Notes: generated by a model not told the origin, from the letters alone. Positions 37,583 through 48,886 are shown, counted from the stretch's first letter. The stretch is 64,000 nt of DNA from Diplonema papillatum (GCA_030068145.1 JAPJBO010000389.1:1-64000), one strand, 5' to 3'. Numbers and translations are program-made.

Positions 37583-38280
37583 ACGGTTTTGTACAAGCAC
37601 CTGCTTTGTAGGAAATCCTTGAGGAGGCTACCAGTTTCGAAATCTCCCCACTGTCGGAAGGAGAGTGCCAGGGCAGGGGGGAACCTACGGCGGTGAAGTA
37701 ACGAAGCTCACTCCAGCATCCGATGAAGCCCTTGTAATACCACCCAGCGACTGAAACACGCATACACAATGCCGGACGCTAGCGTCTGTCAAGAGCATGC
37801 ATGGCACAGCCGTGTCTTAAAGGTGAGATGAGAGCATTGGCTCAGTCTGTCAAAGGACAATACCACTGTCGCAAGAAGAGTCCAATATCAAAGTACCACT
37901 GTCGCAAGAAGAGTCCAATAACAAAGGAGGTAAATGTGCTGCAGCCCACACGAAACACAGTAAATCTGGGTTTAGTGACGGGCGTAAGCGTTCAACAAAA
38001 AAGTATAACTACAACTCTAGAGACCCACTGTGTAGTTGTATTGTTTTCTCCCCCGCTAGCTTCCTTCGAAGTAAGCACAAGGCAGCCCCTCGAGTATTTT
38101 GCCTTCCGCACCTGCTTTTGTACAAAGTCCTCGAGGAGGCCGCGCGTTGCAAACACAAGGGGGAAATGTATTGCAGCCCATACAAACACACGTCCATCTG
38201 GGTTTGCGTAAGCGTTCAACAACAGAGGGACCAATTTGTAGTTGCATTGTTTCTCCTTCCTCTAGCCTCCGTCGAAATAC
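37583..38280 (+). repeat. Dispersed repeat R2, two adjacent copies
   Basis: The first copy (37583-38105) is split by an insertion and has a 35-bp tandem duplication (CACTGTCGCAAGAAGAGTCC) at ~37853-37925. The second (38107-38280) follows head to tail. Shared blocks: GCACCTGCTTTGTAGGAAAT, GAGGAGGCTACCAG, GTAAATGTGCTGCAGCCCAC, AATCTGGGTTTAGTG, GCGTAAGCGTTCAACA and TCTAGCCTCC. Other copies: 47965-48095, 54731-54945, 60725-60860, 63232-63300. Confidence 0.8.
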
Positions 38281-39555
38281 GCACCGGATATTGGTGCGCG
38301 TCTTGCATCAACACGCGCAACACTCCAAGCATCCTCCACGATATTTGGCACGAACGTATCCCAGTTTTCTGCGCGAGGGCTCCGATACGGGCCCTCCTCT
38401 TTTTGAAACAATGGGTGTGTGTGCACGAACTATAGGCGAATCCAGCACGAAGTGGTCATGTCGCTTGTTTGTAAGCCATGCAAGTTTCAGAGTAGCAGGG
38501 CCCTGTATTTGCACTCAGTGCACTCAATTGCGGACCATAATTAGAACAGGCGATTCGCCTCCTTCGAGTAATTTTTAGCGAGCAGGTGCTCATTCGAGAA
38601 AGAAGAAGTCATTCGAGAAAGAAGAAGCCTAAAAAGGTACGGGCGTGCATCACAGTGATGACAACACCGCTCGATGTCGTTGTGCAAGAGTTCCTGGGCT
38701 CGGAAAGAAATTGAAACTCGAAACAGTCTAGAAACAATAAACCTCCACGAATGCAATCCTCCGCCTGCTGTTTCGTCGTCACCGTCGCGTGATGTTGAAA
38801 CCCAAAGATCGAAACACCTACGTTCATTTTGAGAATCCATACTCAAAAAAAGTGTACGTACAAACATGTGTAAAGACAGAAAAACAAGTGACTACCCAGC
38901 CGGCAGAGAGATCACTGCAGCAACCTCTCCTGAACCGAATCCAACAAGATAGCAATCCATCCCCGCATCAGCAGATACTCAAAAATGCCGGCTTCTTGAC
39001 GCAACAGTCTAAAACCTATGTGAAACCAACAAAAAAGACCAACTGACAGCGATCGCTGCAATCGCGTCTACTTACTTGCCCTTCAATACCCTTCCCTGCC
39101 TCAACGGCCAACCGGAGACTCAAAACAAAAAAGCGTCGTTGAGCATACACCCGGGCACCGTCAGCTTCGTCTGGATCGAACACCAGTCGAAGGAGCCCCC
39201 GTCGAAGTTGCTTCTTAGAACGGACTTATTTTTAGCACGTGTATTTGTGTGTGTGTGCGAAGGACCTGTTTTGTATCTTTACATGGCAGGTTCCAACGCT
39301 GCCAACTTTCTTTTTTGTACTGACACAATCCAACATGGTATGTTGTTCCAAAAATACCGGCTTCTTAAAACTCGAAACAGTCCACAAAAAAGTAACTGTG
39401 CGAGGTCAAGATCCGGGGAGACCAAAGCCCAGTCCCCAGAGCTTGAAGATATGGGAGTCAGAAAAAGGCCAAAGAGCACACCAGTGCCAGCGGCGCGAAG
39501 TTCCGAGCTTCGTCCATAAACCGAGCTAGACCGGTCTATTCCACGGGAATTATTT
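38281..39555. other. Gene-free stretch
   Basis: Contains isolated R10 words (AACGGCCAACCGGAGACTCA near 39100; AATACCGGCTTCTTAAAACTC near 39350), but no gene or RNA recognised. Confidence 0.4.
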
Positions 39556-39735
39556 TAGCCACATGCAATGTGTGAGGAAACTGAACCGCCCAAATAGGAC
39601 CTTCTGATTATGATCATTTGCCACCTGAAACCACGTCCAGGACTTGGGTAGTGCGGTCAAACGAAAACTCTAGTTTCCGTTTTCTACAACAAAACTACGC
39701 ACTACTTTCTCCTACTCTCGCGGTGTACGGGTTTC
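39556..39735 (+). repeat. Dispersed repeat R1 copy 2
   Basis: Same block order as 37405-37582, with small deletions and a short insertion before CTCCTACTCTCGCGGTG. Here it is not followed by R2. Confidence 0.8.
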
Positions 39736-40289
39736 GTCTGCAGTCAGATTTTTTTTGCGGTACACCACGAATCTATCGCGTCCATCCATCCTCTGAGCTG
39801 GGTTGGATATTGCATGTAGCTACCTTCGACGATTCATCACGGTCTATCAGAGGGGAATGGGCACTTGTTGCCACTGGTTTGTGCGCACAAGCGGAACTCG
39901 TCTGTCTTGGTAGGTTTCATAACGCGCTGCCAACTACTATTTTTAGTATCAAAAGCGCTTCGTGAACACAGAAGAAACCTCCAGCATTAACTCCCAGCTC
40001 TTACGCAGTCTCTTCGGGCCAGAAAATCGCGTCGATGCATCTCGTCATCGCAGTCGGAGATGGAAAAGAAGAAAATAATGCCGGCGCGGGCACCCACCCC
40101 CACCTAACCTTTGCCAGCCGCAAATCTCCGCCGAGGCAATCGACCCGACTTTCGGGCCAGCAGCAAAAACATAGGAAATAAGAGCGCGCGCTAAACCAAG
40201 TCGAATAGTCGGCAACAGGCAACTAAGACACACGCACAAGTACACGTACTGCCACTACAGCAGATACGATACGCCTTAAACGAACCTTT
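39736..40289. other. Gene-free stretch
   Basis: No gene, RNA or repeat family member recognised. Confidence 0.35.
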
Positions 40290-40690
40290 ACGATAATGGT
40301 CACCCGGAGACTACAAAACACCGGATCCCTAAGTGACTTGCACTCTAAAAAAAACGCGCGCGTGCGAGTTACCGCACGCAGAACCTACGTAAGCTTACGC
40401 TGCGGTCGCAGCAGCTGTATGGTGAGTCCCTCACTGTACCCACAAAAATTGCCGAAGGTCATCCGGAGACTTAAAAACCCCACGGAGTTTCAAGAGAACT
40501 TTCACTCCAAGAAGTACACAACTCGCAGAAATTCAACGCAAAACCCCCAACCCCCAACCCCCCCCCACTCATACACGCGCATTTGCTTTCAAAGAACCCA
40601 TTCGACGAAGGTCACCTGGAGACTCTAAACCCCCGGATTCTCAAGCGAACTTTTTGACTCTAGAACAGACCCCGCAGGCGAAGAACGGAA
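40290..40690 (+). repeat. R10 array, three units of ~155-160 bp
   Basis: The core GGTCACCCGGAGACTCTAAA, CCCCGG, TCAAGCGAACTTT, ACTCTAGAA begins at about 40296, 40460 and 40613. Single copies occur at 47503-47560 and, more diverged, near 44655, 48370, 56645 and 61112. Confidence 0.75.
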
Positions 40691-41261
40691 GTACCAGAGC
40701 AAAAGGTACCCGGGCGTGTTCGAGCACTACGCCAAAGTTTTATGCCCAAAAAACTGAGAACATCACAAAGCACGGCCCAAGCGAAACCAATTCGGGTGTC
40801 AAAGCGCCAACCACCCATCTACTAACTAGTGTCAGATTAGTGTGAGTTTGATCAAAGTGACATCAAGGCAGCCCTTTCAAAGACCAGCCACAGTCAACGC
40901 CGCGTGGGTGCGGGCTTTAGATGTTAATCATCGTGTTTCAAACCCTCGATTGACGTTACCTGGAAGCACCCAGAGAGGTGTCGGTGGTACGGAAGTAGCA
41001 GTTGCCCGCATCCAACCGGCAATCAGCTCGCATCGGGGAGGTGACGCTACCCACCTGGACGAGGTGTCCTGCTGCCCCACTACACTCTAATCGCCTGTGA
41101 TACATTTGGGAGCATCACAGACCTGCTATCGGCTTGCTCTTCCGCGCGCTATATGTCGCGCGCAGCCCCCTTAAGAAGTAGTGCGCGTCTCGGGTAAGCA
41201 GCAAGCCGCCGATGAGCCTACGGTAGCCTGTGCTGGCCTGTGATAGACTGTGATAGTTTGG
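40691..41261. other. Gene-free stretch with one structured block
   Basis: No gene. Near 41130-41205 ATCGGCTTGCT and AGCAAGCCGCCGAT are inverted around a ~60-base interior that itself holds GCGCGC(TATATGTC)GCGCGC. Confidence 0.45.
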
Positions 41262-41605
41262 GTTAGGACGCAAAGAATCTGTGGCGATAATCTGCCGCGG
41301 TTATCTCGTCGCACGTGATGTGTCATGCTTCCGCCTCTTCAGCTCGTCTTGATCGTCGCGTTCAGGCGCGCGTTTGGTGCTTCGCTTCTCCTTCGACTTC
41401 TCGTCCAGCTTCATCGGTTGCGCGTCGATAGTTGCTTCCTTGCGTTGCCTTCTGTGGAGCTGCCGAGATTGATCGTCGCTTCTTCGTTTTCGCTCTCCAG
41501 ACCGGGTTTCTTTCGAAAGTACCAGCACCACGTTGGTGCGCTTCGCTTGCTTCGGCAGAGACGCTGCTGCCGCGGGCTTATCAGCTCCGATTTCCGCTTC
41601 TCCGC
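41262..41605 (-). mobile_element. LINE family C 3' fragment, antisense, 5'-truncated
   Basis: On the minus strand it encodes the last ~95 residues of LINE C ORF2 in frame (AKRTNVVLVL, DAQPMKLDEKSKEKRSTKR, APERDDQDELKRRKHDTSR), then the stop and the GCAGATTATCGCCACAG module, with a weak decamer tail near 41245-41280. It starts next to the hAT-like element at 41664. Confidence 0.85.
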
Positions 41606-41663
41606 TGACTGTGATGTACGTGTATGTATACCATACGTAGTACCCTGTAGTACCATGTGGTAT

Positions 41664-43073
41664 AGGTACTATCACGGTTGTGATACGAATCGTTTATTGT
41701 ATTTTATTGTATTTTTATTGTACAGATTTTCGTATATTATTGTATACAATACTGTACAATAATACAATAATTTACAATAATGTACAAGAATGTACAATAA
41801 TCTACAATAATATACAATACATTATTGTACGACTGCAGTCCCAGCGATCCTGATGCTCCAGCAGCAATCAGGCACTCTTCTGATATCCTAAAAATGACGG
41901 GAACTGCCTCCCTTTTCTGCAAATAGAACACACGGCCCACGGTTCTGAGGGCCAAACTCCTGCAGAAGAGGGAAGAAACTCCACGAACAGGTCAACGAAC
42001 AAACTGGGCCGCAACAAGAAATTGCCCAGTGCACTTAAACAACTGCGAGATCGAGAAAGGATTGAGCAGAACAGCAAACTCGAGAAAGGCTTTCCCAGAT
42101 GTTGAAGACTGGAATACACAGTCCGAGCATTCACTAAAAATCTTGCACTCTAAAAATGCGCGTACTCCATAACCCCTTTAGGCGCATCAGGCGCACCTGG
42201 ATTTACCTCCCAATTCGAAAAGTTAGTTTGCAGAGATGTATATTCCGTTGCGGGAAGCTTCTGACAGCTATCTCGCTGCGCCCAATTGCAGCAGATATCT
42301 GAATGAAAGGGGCAGTATATCCGTTCACACCCTGGAGAGCATGCTCGGTCGGGGAAACGAGAAAGAACGACATACCATGCAGGGTCAAAACCTTGTGTCT
42401 TTTTGGAAATGGCAAAAAAAAATTTCCGGAAAAAAATCGGGTTTTTAAAATTTTGGAACAAACTCTGCAGTAATTTCTGATGAAGTTGAGCAATTTTTTA
42501 TTTTTCCAATTTTTTTTTTGGAGGCCATCGGCTGATTCGGCTCCGCGGCTGCGTTTTAAAAAGACACAAGGTTTTGACCCTGCATGATACGATGTATTTC
42601 ACTTCCCTGCTGCGTTCGACCCTGACTTGCCGAAGTGAAGTTTGTCGAAGTGAAGATCCACCAAGACGTCCTCCTCGCCAAGACACCTGTCGTGGCAACT
42701 GCCTTTCCGAATGCTTATCGCTCTTTCTGGTAGCCCATGATATGGCAGCTGCTGCATTTTCACCCTCTTGAACTGCAACGCTGTCTTTTTGCGCTCGAGC
42801 ACCCCTGACAAAGACACCATGTTCGGAAGTCTGTCGAGTTCATTGGGTCATTCCGTGTAAAACCTGTCGTGAACCTTCCACACGCCTTACCCCCTGCACC
42901 ACTGCGTGTACAATAATGTACAATAATCGTACAATAATATACAATAACTGTACAATAATGTACAATAATATACAATAATGTACAATAATGTACAATAAAA
43001 ATACAATAATTCTTGGTCGGCGGGGGAAATACAATAATGTACAATAATCCATTCGTTTCACAACCGTGTACTA
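41664..43073. mobile_element. Non-autonomous hAT-like element with TGTACAATAA subterminal arrays
   Basis: Both flanks carry TGTGGTAT (41656-41663 and 43074-43081), an 8-bp target duplication of hAT size. The ends are inverted around CACGGTTGTGA-ACGAAT (41675-41690 and 43050-43066). Both sides then carry arrays of TGTACAATAA-type decamers in opposite orientation (~41692-41830 and ~42907-43050). No transposase is encoded. A 211-bp element is nested inside at 42376. The flanking sequence is itself rich in GGTAT words, so the duplication could partly be chance. Confidence 0.65.
42376..42586. mobile_element. 211-bp miniature inverted-repeat element, 29-bp perfect TIR
   Basis: 42376-42404 (CATGCAGGGTCAAAACCTTG...) and 42558-42586 are exact inverse copies. 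ATAC lies directly outside both ends (42372-42375 and 42587-42590). The interior is A/T-rich and non-coding. Nested in the element 41664-43073 and therefore younger than it. The family is not certain; the CAGGG inside the TIR recalls hAT, but the flank repeat is 4 bp. Confidence 0.8.
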
Positions 43074-43384
43074 TGTGGTATGCTAAAGGGGAGGGTCGTG
43101 GTATGCTGCTACCTCCTTAGCTAGGTGGTAGATACGTAGGGTGTTGTCGATACCACCTAGTGGATGGTGGGCTGTATGGTGTAGCGGTGGATACCACCAG
43201 CTGCTACCGATAGACGGCAGCAGGCAGTTCGATGCACTTCCAGGGAATAGAGGTGGGCTGGCTCAAACACGCGGCAACAGACATAACACGGCGAACCTCC
43301 ATAGCAAGCGGGTCGTCTACCCTGCGTTTGGAGAGAGAGTGAGTGGATGGAAGGGGGATGAGGCACACAGGCGCTCCTTTTTTT
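43074..43384. other. GGTAT/TACC-rich flank of the hAT-like element
   Basis: Many degenerate GTGGTAT and GATACCACC words lie at 43075-43200. A GGCAGTTCGATGCA...GGGAATAGAGGTGGGC block near 43215-43262 recalls the duplicated unit at 31862-32110. No gene. Confidence 0.45.
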
Positions 43385-43560
43385 GTATGTGCGTGCCGGT
43401 TGATCGACTTTCCTCTTGTTTTACCCTGTTTCTCATTCGAGCTAGGAGTCCTGATCGACCACCAAAACACGCAGCCTACGTCTTTTTCGTCTTTTTTTGG
43501 CCGCAATCCTTTGTAGGGCAACCTGCGAGTGTTGCAAGAACGAGCCTAATCAAAAACGAC
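43385..43560 (+). repeat. Dispersed repeat R6 copy 1
   Basis: GTTGATCGACTTTCC, TTACCCTGTTTCTCATTC, CCACCAAAACACGCAGCC, CGTCTTTTT and GTAGGGCAACCTGCGAG. Copies: 45465-45640 and, shorter, 57058-57155. Confidence 0.7.
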
Positions 43561-44799
43561 GACAACCCCCAACCAACTTTCACTCTAGAAAGGGAAGACA
43601 CCAACCAAACCAGTCAATGCCTCGTTCCGCAGACCGTATTATTTCTTAAACGCAAAAAAAAAAAAAAAAAGCAACCGCAACAATGTCACAAAAAAGAAGA
43701 AAAGGGGGAAGAAAAAAAAAAAAAAAAAAACAAATCACACAAACAACAGCGCAAGCTGCACAGAACCCGCAAAACCAACGTGGGAAGGCGAGATAGCGTG
43801 TCGGAGAAATACGAATCCAAAACAGACCGTCACCTGCTACGGTCATGCCAACCGCATGACGCGGGGTACGTGGAACATAGCCGAACCACCCGAACGGCAA
43901 CAAAGGCACTCGCCGACACGTTTCTACTTTCGTGTATCCACCCTCTTTGCCCACGCGTTGCGAATACAGAAAAAGGGGTTTTGGCCCAAACAACTTCCGC
44001 CGGTAGAGCAAACCTGCCTAAAGAAATCAACTGCCTTCGGGTGGGCTAGCATAGCCATTGGGAAAATCCGTCTGCGGAAGGTCGCCCTCGGAGACTCTTG
44101 CCGTCCCCTCCAAGGGGAGCAAATGGCCCATGACTACATCGCTATCCTGTCGTGCACTCAGGTTCCGCGCTGATGATGGTCCACCTCATGTGTCCGTGGC
44201 TTGAAAGGACCGAACCACGGTGCAGATAGGACTGTTGAGCACACACATCCATTTCAGGTACTTTCTTGCAATCTCGCCCGGCCCGGTGGACATCGTTGGC
44301 ATTTGTTTGGGAAAGTAAGTTCTCTCGGTTGGAGAAGGTTTAAGGAGCGACGGTACTTTGCATTTTCTGCCATGATTTCTTTGTGTTTGAACAGGCCGCA
44401 CATCACAAACGAATACACCGGGATCTCCCTGACGAGCACGCAACCCGGTGAACTTAATCAAGAGTCGAAGATTAGCGTCGAAACTTCCTGGCTTTTCACG
44501 CCGCAGCAGAACGACCACACCCTACCCAAACCCAAGCACCCTCTAAACGCGTTAGGGGACTTCACAAGGTTTCACAACGGAGTGACACAACACCCGAAAC
44601 GAGTCGCACTCTTTTACTTTTCTCAACCCCCCGCCATACCCAAGCCTCTACGGTCAACCGGAGACTTTAAAATACCGACCTTCTAATCCACAAATAACGC
44701 TAGAATCTACATCTTCCGCCCTGAAGTTTAGATTGTTACCAGCAGTGTTCGCGCTGAGGAAAAAGCGGCTGACTTCAAGCCGGGGAAAAAAAAAAAATG
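43561..44799. other. Gene-free stretch with R4 and R3 copies
   Basis: Two A-runs near 43655-43730, R4 at 43985-44050 and R3 at 44135-44285. A 302-codon frame over 43141-44049 crosses repeats and homopolymers and is not taken as a gene. Confidence 0.5.
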
Positions 44800-45040
44800 T
44801 TGAAAAACTGACCGGCTGATAATCAGCCGGCTGATGGAAGGTCTGCCGATCAGAAGGTTTTTACGACAACATCGTGATTCACGTCTTGCCCGGTTTGTGC
44901 GTCAAGCTGCTTGCATTTCGCTCCATGGGGGGCGGCATAGCCAAAGCTTACACCGTTGTAAATCGGATGCTGGTGTCCGGTAAACAAAAAAAGCTCGAAA
45001 TTTAATCAGCCGGCAGGCCGGCTGATCGCGCGCGCACTGG
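44800..45040 (-). repeat. CAGCCGGC hairpin element, antisense copy
   Basis: CCGGCTGATAATCAGCCGG (44807-44825) and ATCAGCCGGCAGGCCGGCTGAT (~45004-45025) are hairpins at its two sides. The interior GCTTTGGCTAT and TTACAACGGTGTAAGC blocks recur, inverted, at 48105-48235. It looks like a small palindromic-end element. Confidence 0.6.
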
Positions 45041-45464
45041 TTACCAGACCGGTGTCAATCCGGTGTGTCCCGAAGGCTCGGGTAAAATATGAATCAGCAT
45101 TTAGCTTCGGGCCCGGCAGGGTTCAAACCCAGTTTTTTGGAAAAACTAAGCAAGAACTGGGATTCGCCCTCACTCAGAACCGGCTTGTACATTTCTCTGC
45201 TCTGCTCCAGTGTACCCTACTTGCTCTTCACAGCATGCTGCGCGAAGGAGAGTGGTGGATCTGACGGCAGTACCCGGGGATAGCTCTAACGCAGATCCTA
45301 ACTTAACCAACGTAAGAAGCCCCTGAGATTATCATGAAGGTGACCAAAGTGCCGGAACCACCAGGGCGGTACAGCCGGTGAGCCCTCAAAACCCGTATAT
45401 CTCCAAGGAAACCCTGCGGCCGTCGACGACCGTCGACGGTAATCCACAAAACAAAAAAAGACAC
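45041..45464. other. Gene-free stretch
   Basis: No gene, RNA or repeat family recognised. Confidence 0.3.
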
Positions 45465-45640
45465 GCGCTTTGGTTTGTTTGTGCCAGTTGATCGTTTTCC
45501 CACTCATATTTACCCTGTGTCATTCTCAGGTAAAGAATTCTGATCAATCACCAAAACACGCTGCCTGCGTCTTTTTTGTTTTTTTGCCTGCACAATACAT
45601 TGAAGGACAACCCGCAAGATTGTTAGTACCAGCCTACTAG
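45465..45640 (+). repeat. Dispersed repeat R6 copy 2
   Basis: Same order of blocks as 43385-43560 with ~80% agreement by eye. Confidence 0.65.
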
Positions 45641-45654
45641 CTTGGGGGGGGTCA

Positions 45655-45870
45655 GCTGGTCGCCAGACCAGAGTTGGTCTGGAAACTGGTCTGAGTCAAA
45701 AAAAAAAGAAAAATCTCAGCTCTTATTGTTTTCCCGGAGAAACCGGCTACCCACAGTGTACTACTACAGTGTGTACAGGGTACCACAGTGTACTACCACC
45801 GTGCACCACGGGGTACCACAGTGTGCTACCACGGGGTACCACAGTGTACTACCACCGTGTTCAACCACCG
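45655..45870. repeat. CAGACCA hairpin and GGTACCACAGTGTACTACC array
   Basis: CTGGTCGCCAGACCAG and GGTCTGGAAACTGGTCTGAG form local inversions at 45655-45700. From 45764 a ~30-bp unit built on GGTACCACAGTGTACTACCA and CCGTGCACCACGG repeats four times. It borders the hAT transposase remnant. Confidence 0.65.
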
Positions 45871-45879
45871 GGTGCATTG

Positions 45880-46338
45880 GAAGACGTCATGCTGGGGCTG
45901 CTGAAGTCATCGAACCTTTCGACGGCATTTCCAGAGACAAACAATCTGTTTGCCATTGCTGTTGTCCTGCCAATGGGGACAGCATCGGTCGAGCGTGTCT
46001 TTTCAAACATGAAAAGGGTGTTGACAAAAGCCAGGAAGAGGCTTCACGAGCAGACGCTGACCGACGTGCTAATGCTCGGGCTCAATGGCCCGTATGAACG
46101 TGGCAGTGGCATCCCGAGGAGCGCTATGGAGGCGTACCTCAATGCGTGGATTGCGAGCCCAAGAACACTGAACTTCGCCACGTGGCCGGAGTATGAAGCG
46201 TGCGTCGACAAAGTGGGGGTCATGCGCAAAGATATGATGACTAACCCAAGCCCTTCACTGACACTGTTGTTGGCCCACTCGTCCCTTCGTTTCCCACTGA
46301 CGCTGTTGTTGGCCCACTCGTCCCTTCTTTTCCCGTAG
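45880..46338 (+). pseudogene. hAT transposase, C-terminal dimerisation domain only
   Basis: The frame holds ~150 codons ending at 46338. VLPMGTASVERVFSNMKRVL and KARKRLHEQTLTDVLMLGLN is the diagnostic hAT dimerisation motif (S/T-x-x-ERxFS...). The RNase H-like catalytic core and the zinc-finger N-terminus are absent. The end carries a 40-bp tandem duplication (GTTGTTGGCCCACTCGTCCC). It is a fragment, not a working transposase. Confidence 0.85.
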
Positions 46339-46990
46339 CAGGCGTATGGCTTTCTTCGTTCTTTGTCCACCATGCCACAGCTATCCGGTACGACTTCGCT
46401 CTGCAGGCATTCGTTGCCGAACGGGGGTGTCTGCCCTCCCCCTGTGCACAAAATCTGGATACAGACCAGTTTACCAGTTCCGGGCTCGGGGGTCGAGGTC
46501 AGAGCTAGTACGCTGGTTAGTACTAAAAAAAAAAAAAAAAAAAGCAAACACAAACAACATCCGACGGTAGGGAAACCCTGCCAAACGGAACCAACTGCCT
46601 TCGGGTGGTCCTAGTCTGACACTCGCTGTCGTCGGAAGAAACAAAGAACATGCAACCGCCTAACGCGCTTAGCTAACGCGCCGGATTCAATCTCCCTCAA
46701 AACAGTCAACACAAGAAAGCAAATTGCCTTCGCACTTCAAAGCCCTATTTTCAGTAATGACAAGGGCGAAAGAAAGTGCAGTGTGACCACCCAACATTCC
46801 ACGGGGCTGCGTCCAAAGCAGCAGTACGTTTCGAGAGTTTTTGCGCCAATACAGTGCATGTGCCCAAGTTTTAGCCCATCATTTCAGTGCTTCCCGTAGT
46901 TGCGGTGTTCCTCCTCCTCAACGAGTGCAATGCGCGATCCCCGGCTCTCCGACACCTTAGTCGTCTGTTGCACCCGATGTTGCCAACCAG
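46339..46990. other. Gene-free stretch with R4 copy
   Basis: An A run at ~46525-46543 precedes R4 at 46548-46640. No gene seen. Confidence 0.45.
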
Positions 46991-46994
46991 ACAC

Positions 46995-47245
46995 GGGCTG
47001 AGGTTCAATGTCACCATGGATACCGAGTTTGCTCACGGGCGCCCATTCTGCCCTGGAGGGCTTGACAACGTCAATGTTGCCACCCAGACACGAGCTGAGG
47101 TTCAATGTCACCATGGATACCGAGTTTGCTCACGGGCGCCCATTCTGCCCTGGAGGGCTTGACAACGTCAATGTTGCCACCCAGACATTCAATGTCACCC
47201 TGGATACCGAGTTCGCTCACGGGCGCCCATTCTGCCCTGTAGAAG
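46995..47245 (+). repeat. ~92-bp tandem repeat, 2.6 units
   Basis: TTCAATGTCACC, TGGATACCGAGTT, GCTCACGGGCGCCCATTCTG, CCCTGGAGGGC and AACGTCAATGTTGCCACCCAG recur at ~47006, ~47100 and ~47187. The second and third units share a frame (NVT-DTEFAHGRPFCP) that ends at 47292, so an expressed repeat protein is possible but weakly supported. Confidence 0.8.
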
Positions 47246-47964
47246 TCGGGTATTGGCGGGGCACAAGGCCCCAGCTGCGCCGTTGCAAGTGAACCCATGG
47301 CAAGCACAGCCGGAAGAGTTCTCAGGCCGAGTCACCTAACGTACTTCATTGGATCGGGCTGATCGGGCTAAGAACCGAGGAAAAGGAATGTACTTGGTGT
47401 CGGTCACAAACAGTCCCAGACATGGCTAGCCATAACCCATAACGAAAACGTGCGTAACCACATAGCCCTTTCTTGCTCTAAGAGAACCCATTCATGAACG
47501 GTCACACGGAGACCCTAAAACCCCGGAATTTCAAGCGAACTTTAACTCTGACAAGTGCGGAAGGGGGCCAAAACTTAGGAAAGGGTACGTTTTTCTTTTC
47601 TTTTTGGGATTTCACCCTGATTCCGAAAGAATTGGCCAGTTCCCGTTCGGAATCTTCATTGCTCGTCTCGAGGGTGGACAGCTCTCCACCAGAAAAACAG
47701 GAGGAGAAGGGCGGGCATCAGATGCGTTGCAACGCCGACGGGAGGGTTGCCACTCGAACGGAGTTCGTCGATGCGCGAATCACCGAACGAAGCTACACCC
47801 CTTCGGAAACTGCAACGCTTGCTCTGCTGCCATAGCTCGTCTCCAAGGCGACCAACGAAAGAGAACGGAGGGCGTGGATTTCAAAAGCGTGAGTGGGCCC
47901 ACCACGGAGCGATCCTCAGCAGGACTGCTGGGTCTCAGCTATCAACAGAGTCTTTCTTTTTTTT
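47246..47964. other. Gene-free stretch with an R10 copy
   Basis: R10 core at 47503-47560. Open frames of ~115-120 codons on the plus strand at 47494-47972 have no recognised domain. Confidence 0.4.
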
Positions 47965-48095
47965 TTGTATAAGCACCTGCGTTGTAGGAAATGCGTGAGG
48001 AGACTGCCAGTTGCGATAGATCAAAGGAGGTAAATGTGCTGTAGCCCACACGAAACACAGGTAAATCTGGGTTTAGTGGCGGGCGTAAGCGTTCA
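47965..48095 (+). repeat. Dispersed repeat R2 copy
   Basis: Starts with TTTTTTTTTTGTATAAGCAC and keeps the full R2 order to GGCGTAAGCGTTCAACG. Confidence 0.8.
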
Positions 48096-48104
48096 ACGAA
48101 GTGC

Positions 48105-48235
48105 CAGTGTGCGATCAGCCGGCTTGCCGGCTCGAGCCTTTTTTTTTAACCGGCAGACTCGCAAAATCAGCCGATTTCAACAGTGTGAGCTTTGGCTATT
48201 CCGCTCATGGGGCGACCATTTTTCCTGACACCCCC
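48105..48235 (+). repeat. CAGCCGGC hairpin element, sense copy
   Basis: CGATCAGCCGGCTTGCCGGC, a GAGCTTTGGCTATTCCGCTC block and CATGGGGCGA match the inverse of 44920-45035. Confidence 0.6.
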
Positions 48236-48534
48236 AAAGGTACAAAAAGCAGACCCCTACAAAAAAACACTCTGGCTAGCAATGTACGAAAGAAACAGTT
48301 TAAATGAATGTGTAAATGGCAGCAAGTCAGAGGGATATCACTGCAACAGTTTTTTTTGTTCGCCCCAATCCCGCCTCAACGGCCAACCGGAACCTCAAAA
48401 AATACTGGCTTTTGAAAACACGGAACAGTCTAAAAATGCTGTTTCCCAAGGCGAGCCGCACGCTAACTTCCCCTTGCGTACGGAGTTTGTTCGTACAACG
48501 CATCAGGTGTGCGCCATATCTGCTACACGGGAGC
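48236..48534. other. Gene-free stretch with R10 words
   Basis: A diverged R10 copy lies at ~48365-48435. Nothing else recognised. Confidence 0.4.
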
Positions 48535-48745
48535 CAAGCTTCACGTGTTCGGCGGTACTGCAGAGCCACTGGCCTACGGGTCAAGTGGCTACCGATTTCC
48601 CAAACTAAAGCATCAAGGCTTGGCGCACCTGGGGGTTGGCGCTCGCGCTGAACACAAGCTCGTCGAAACGGTCAGCCGCAGGGCAGAGCGGACGGGGTTG
48701 TGGCACTGTGCTGCCGAAGCTCAGTCGCAGGCTTCCATTTCTTTC
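48535..48745 (+). repeat. Dispersed repeat R7 copy
   Basis: ACTGCAGAGCCACTGG, CTACGGGTCAAGTGGCTA, GAACACAAGC, ACGGTCAGCCGCAGGGCAGA and GGGGTTGTGGCACTGTGCT. Copies at 56935-57055 (+) and 62690-62910 (-). Confidence 0.75.
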
Positions 48746-48886
48746 TTTTTGTTCTTCTTGTGTGTCTAAACTTTCAAGAACAAAAACCGATCGAGGCAGC
48801 GTATTATCCTCACTCCCGTTAGATGAAAACAGATTCGAAGGAAGTGCGCACAAACAAAGGAAGCGCCAGGTCCGTTTTTATACTGT

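Noticed and set aside
43141-44049. 302-codon plus-strand frame
   Set aside because: It crosses R6 and R4 repeats and two A runs and has no recognisable domain.
45100-45140. Possible tRNA (GGGTTCAAACCC)
   Set aside because: A T-arm-like word only; no acceptor, D or anticodon arm could be placed upstream.
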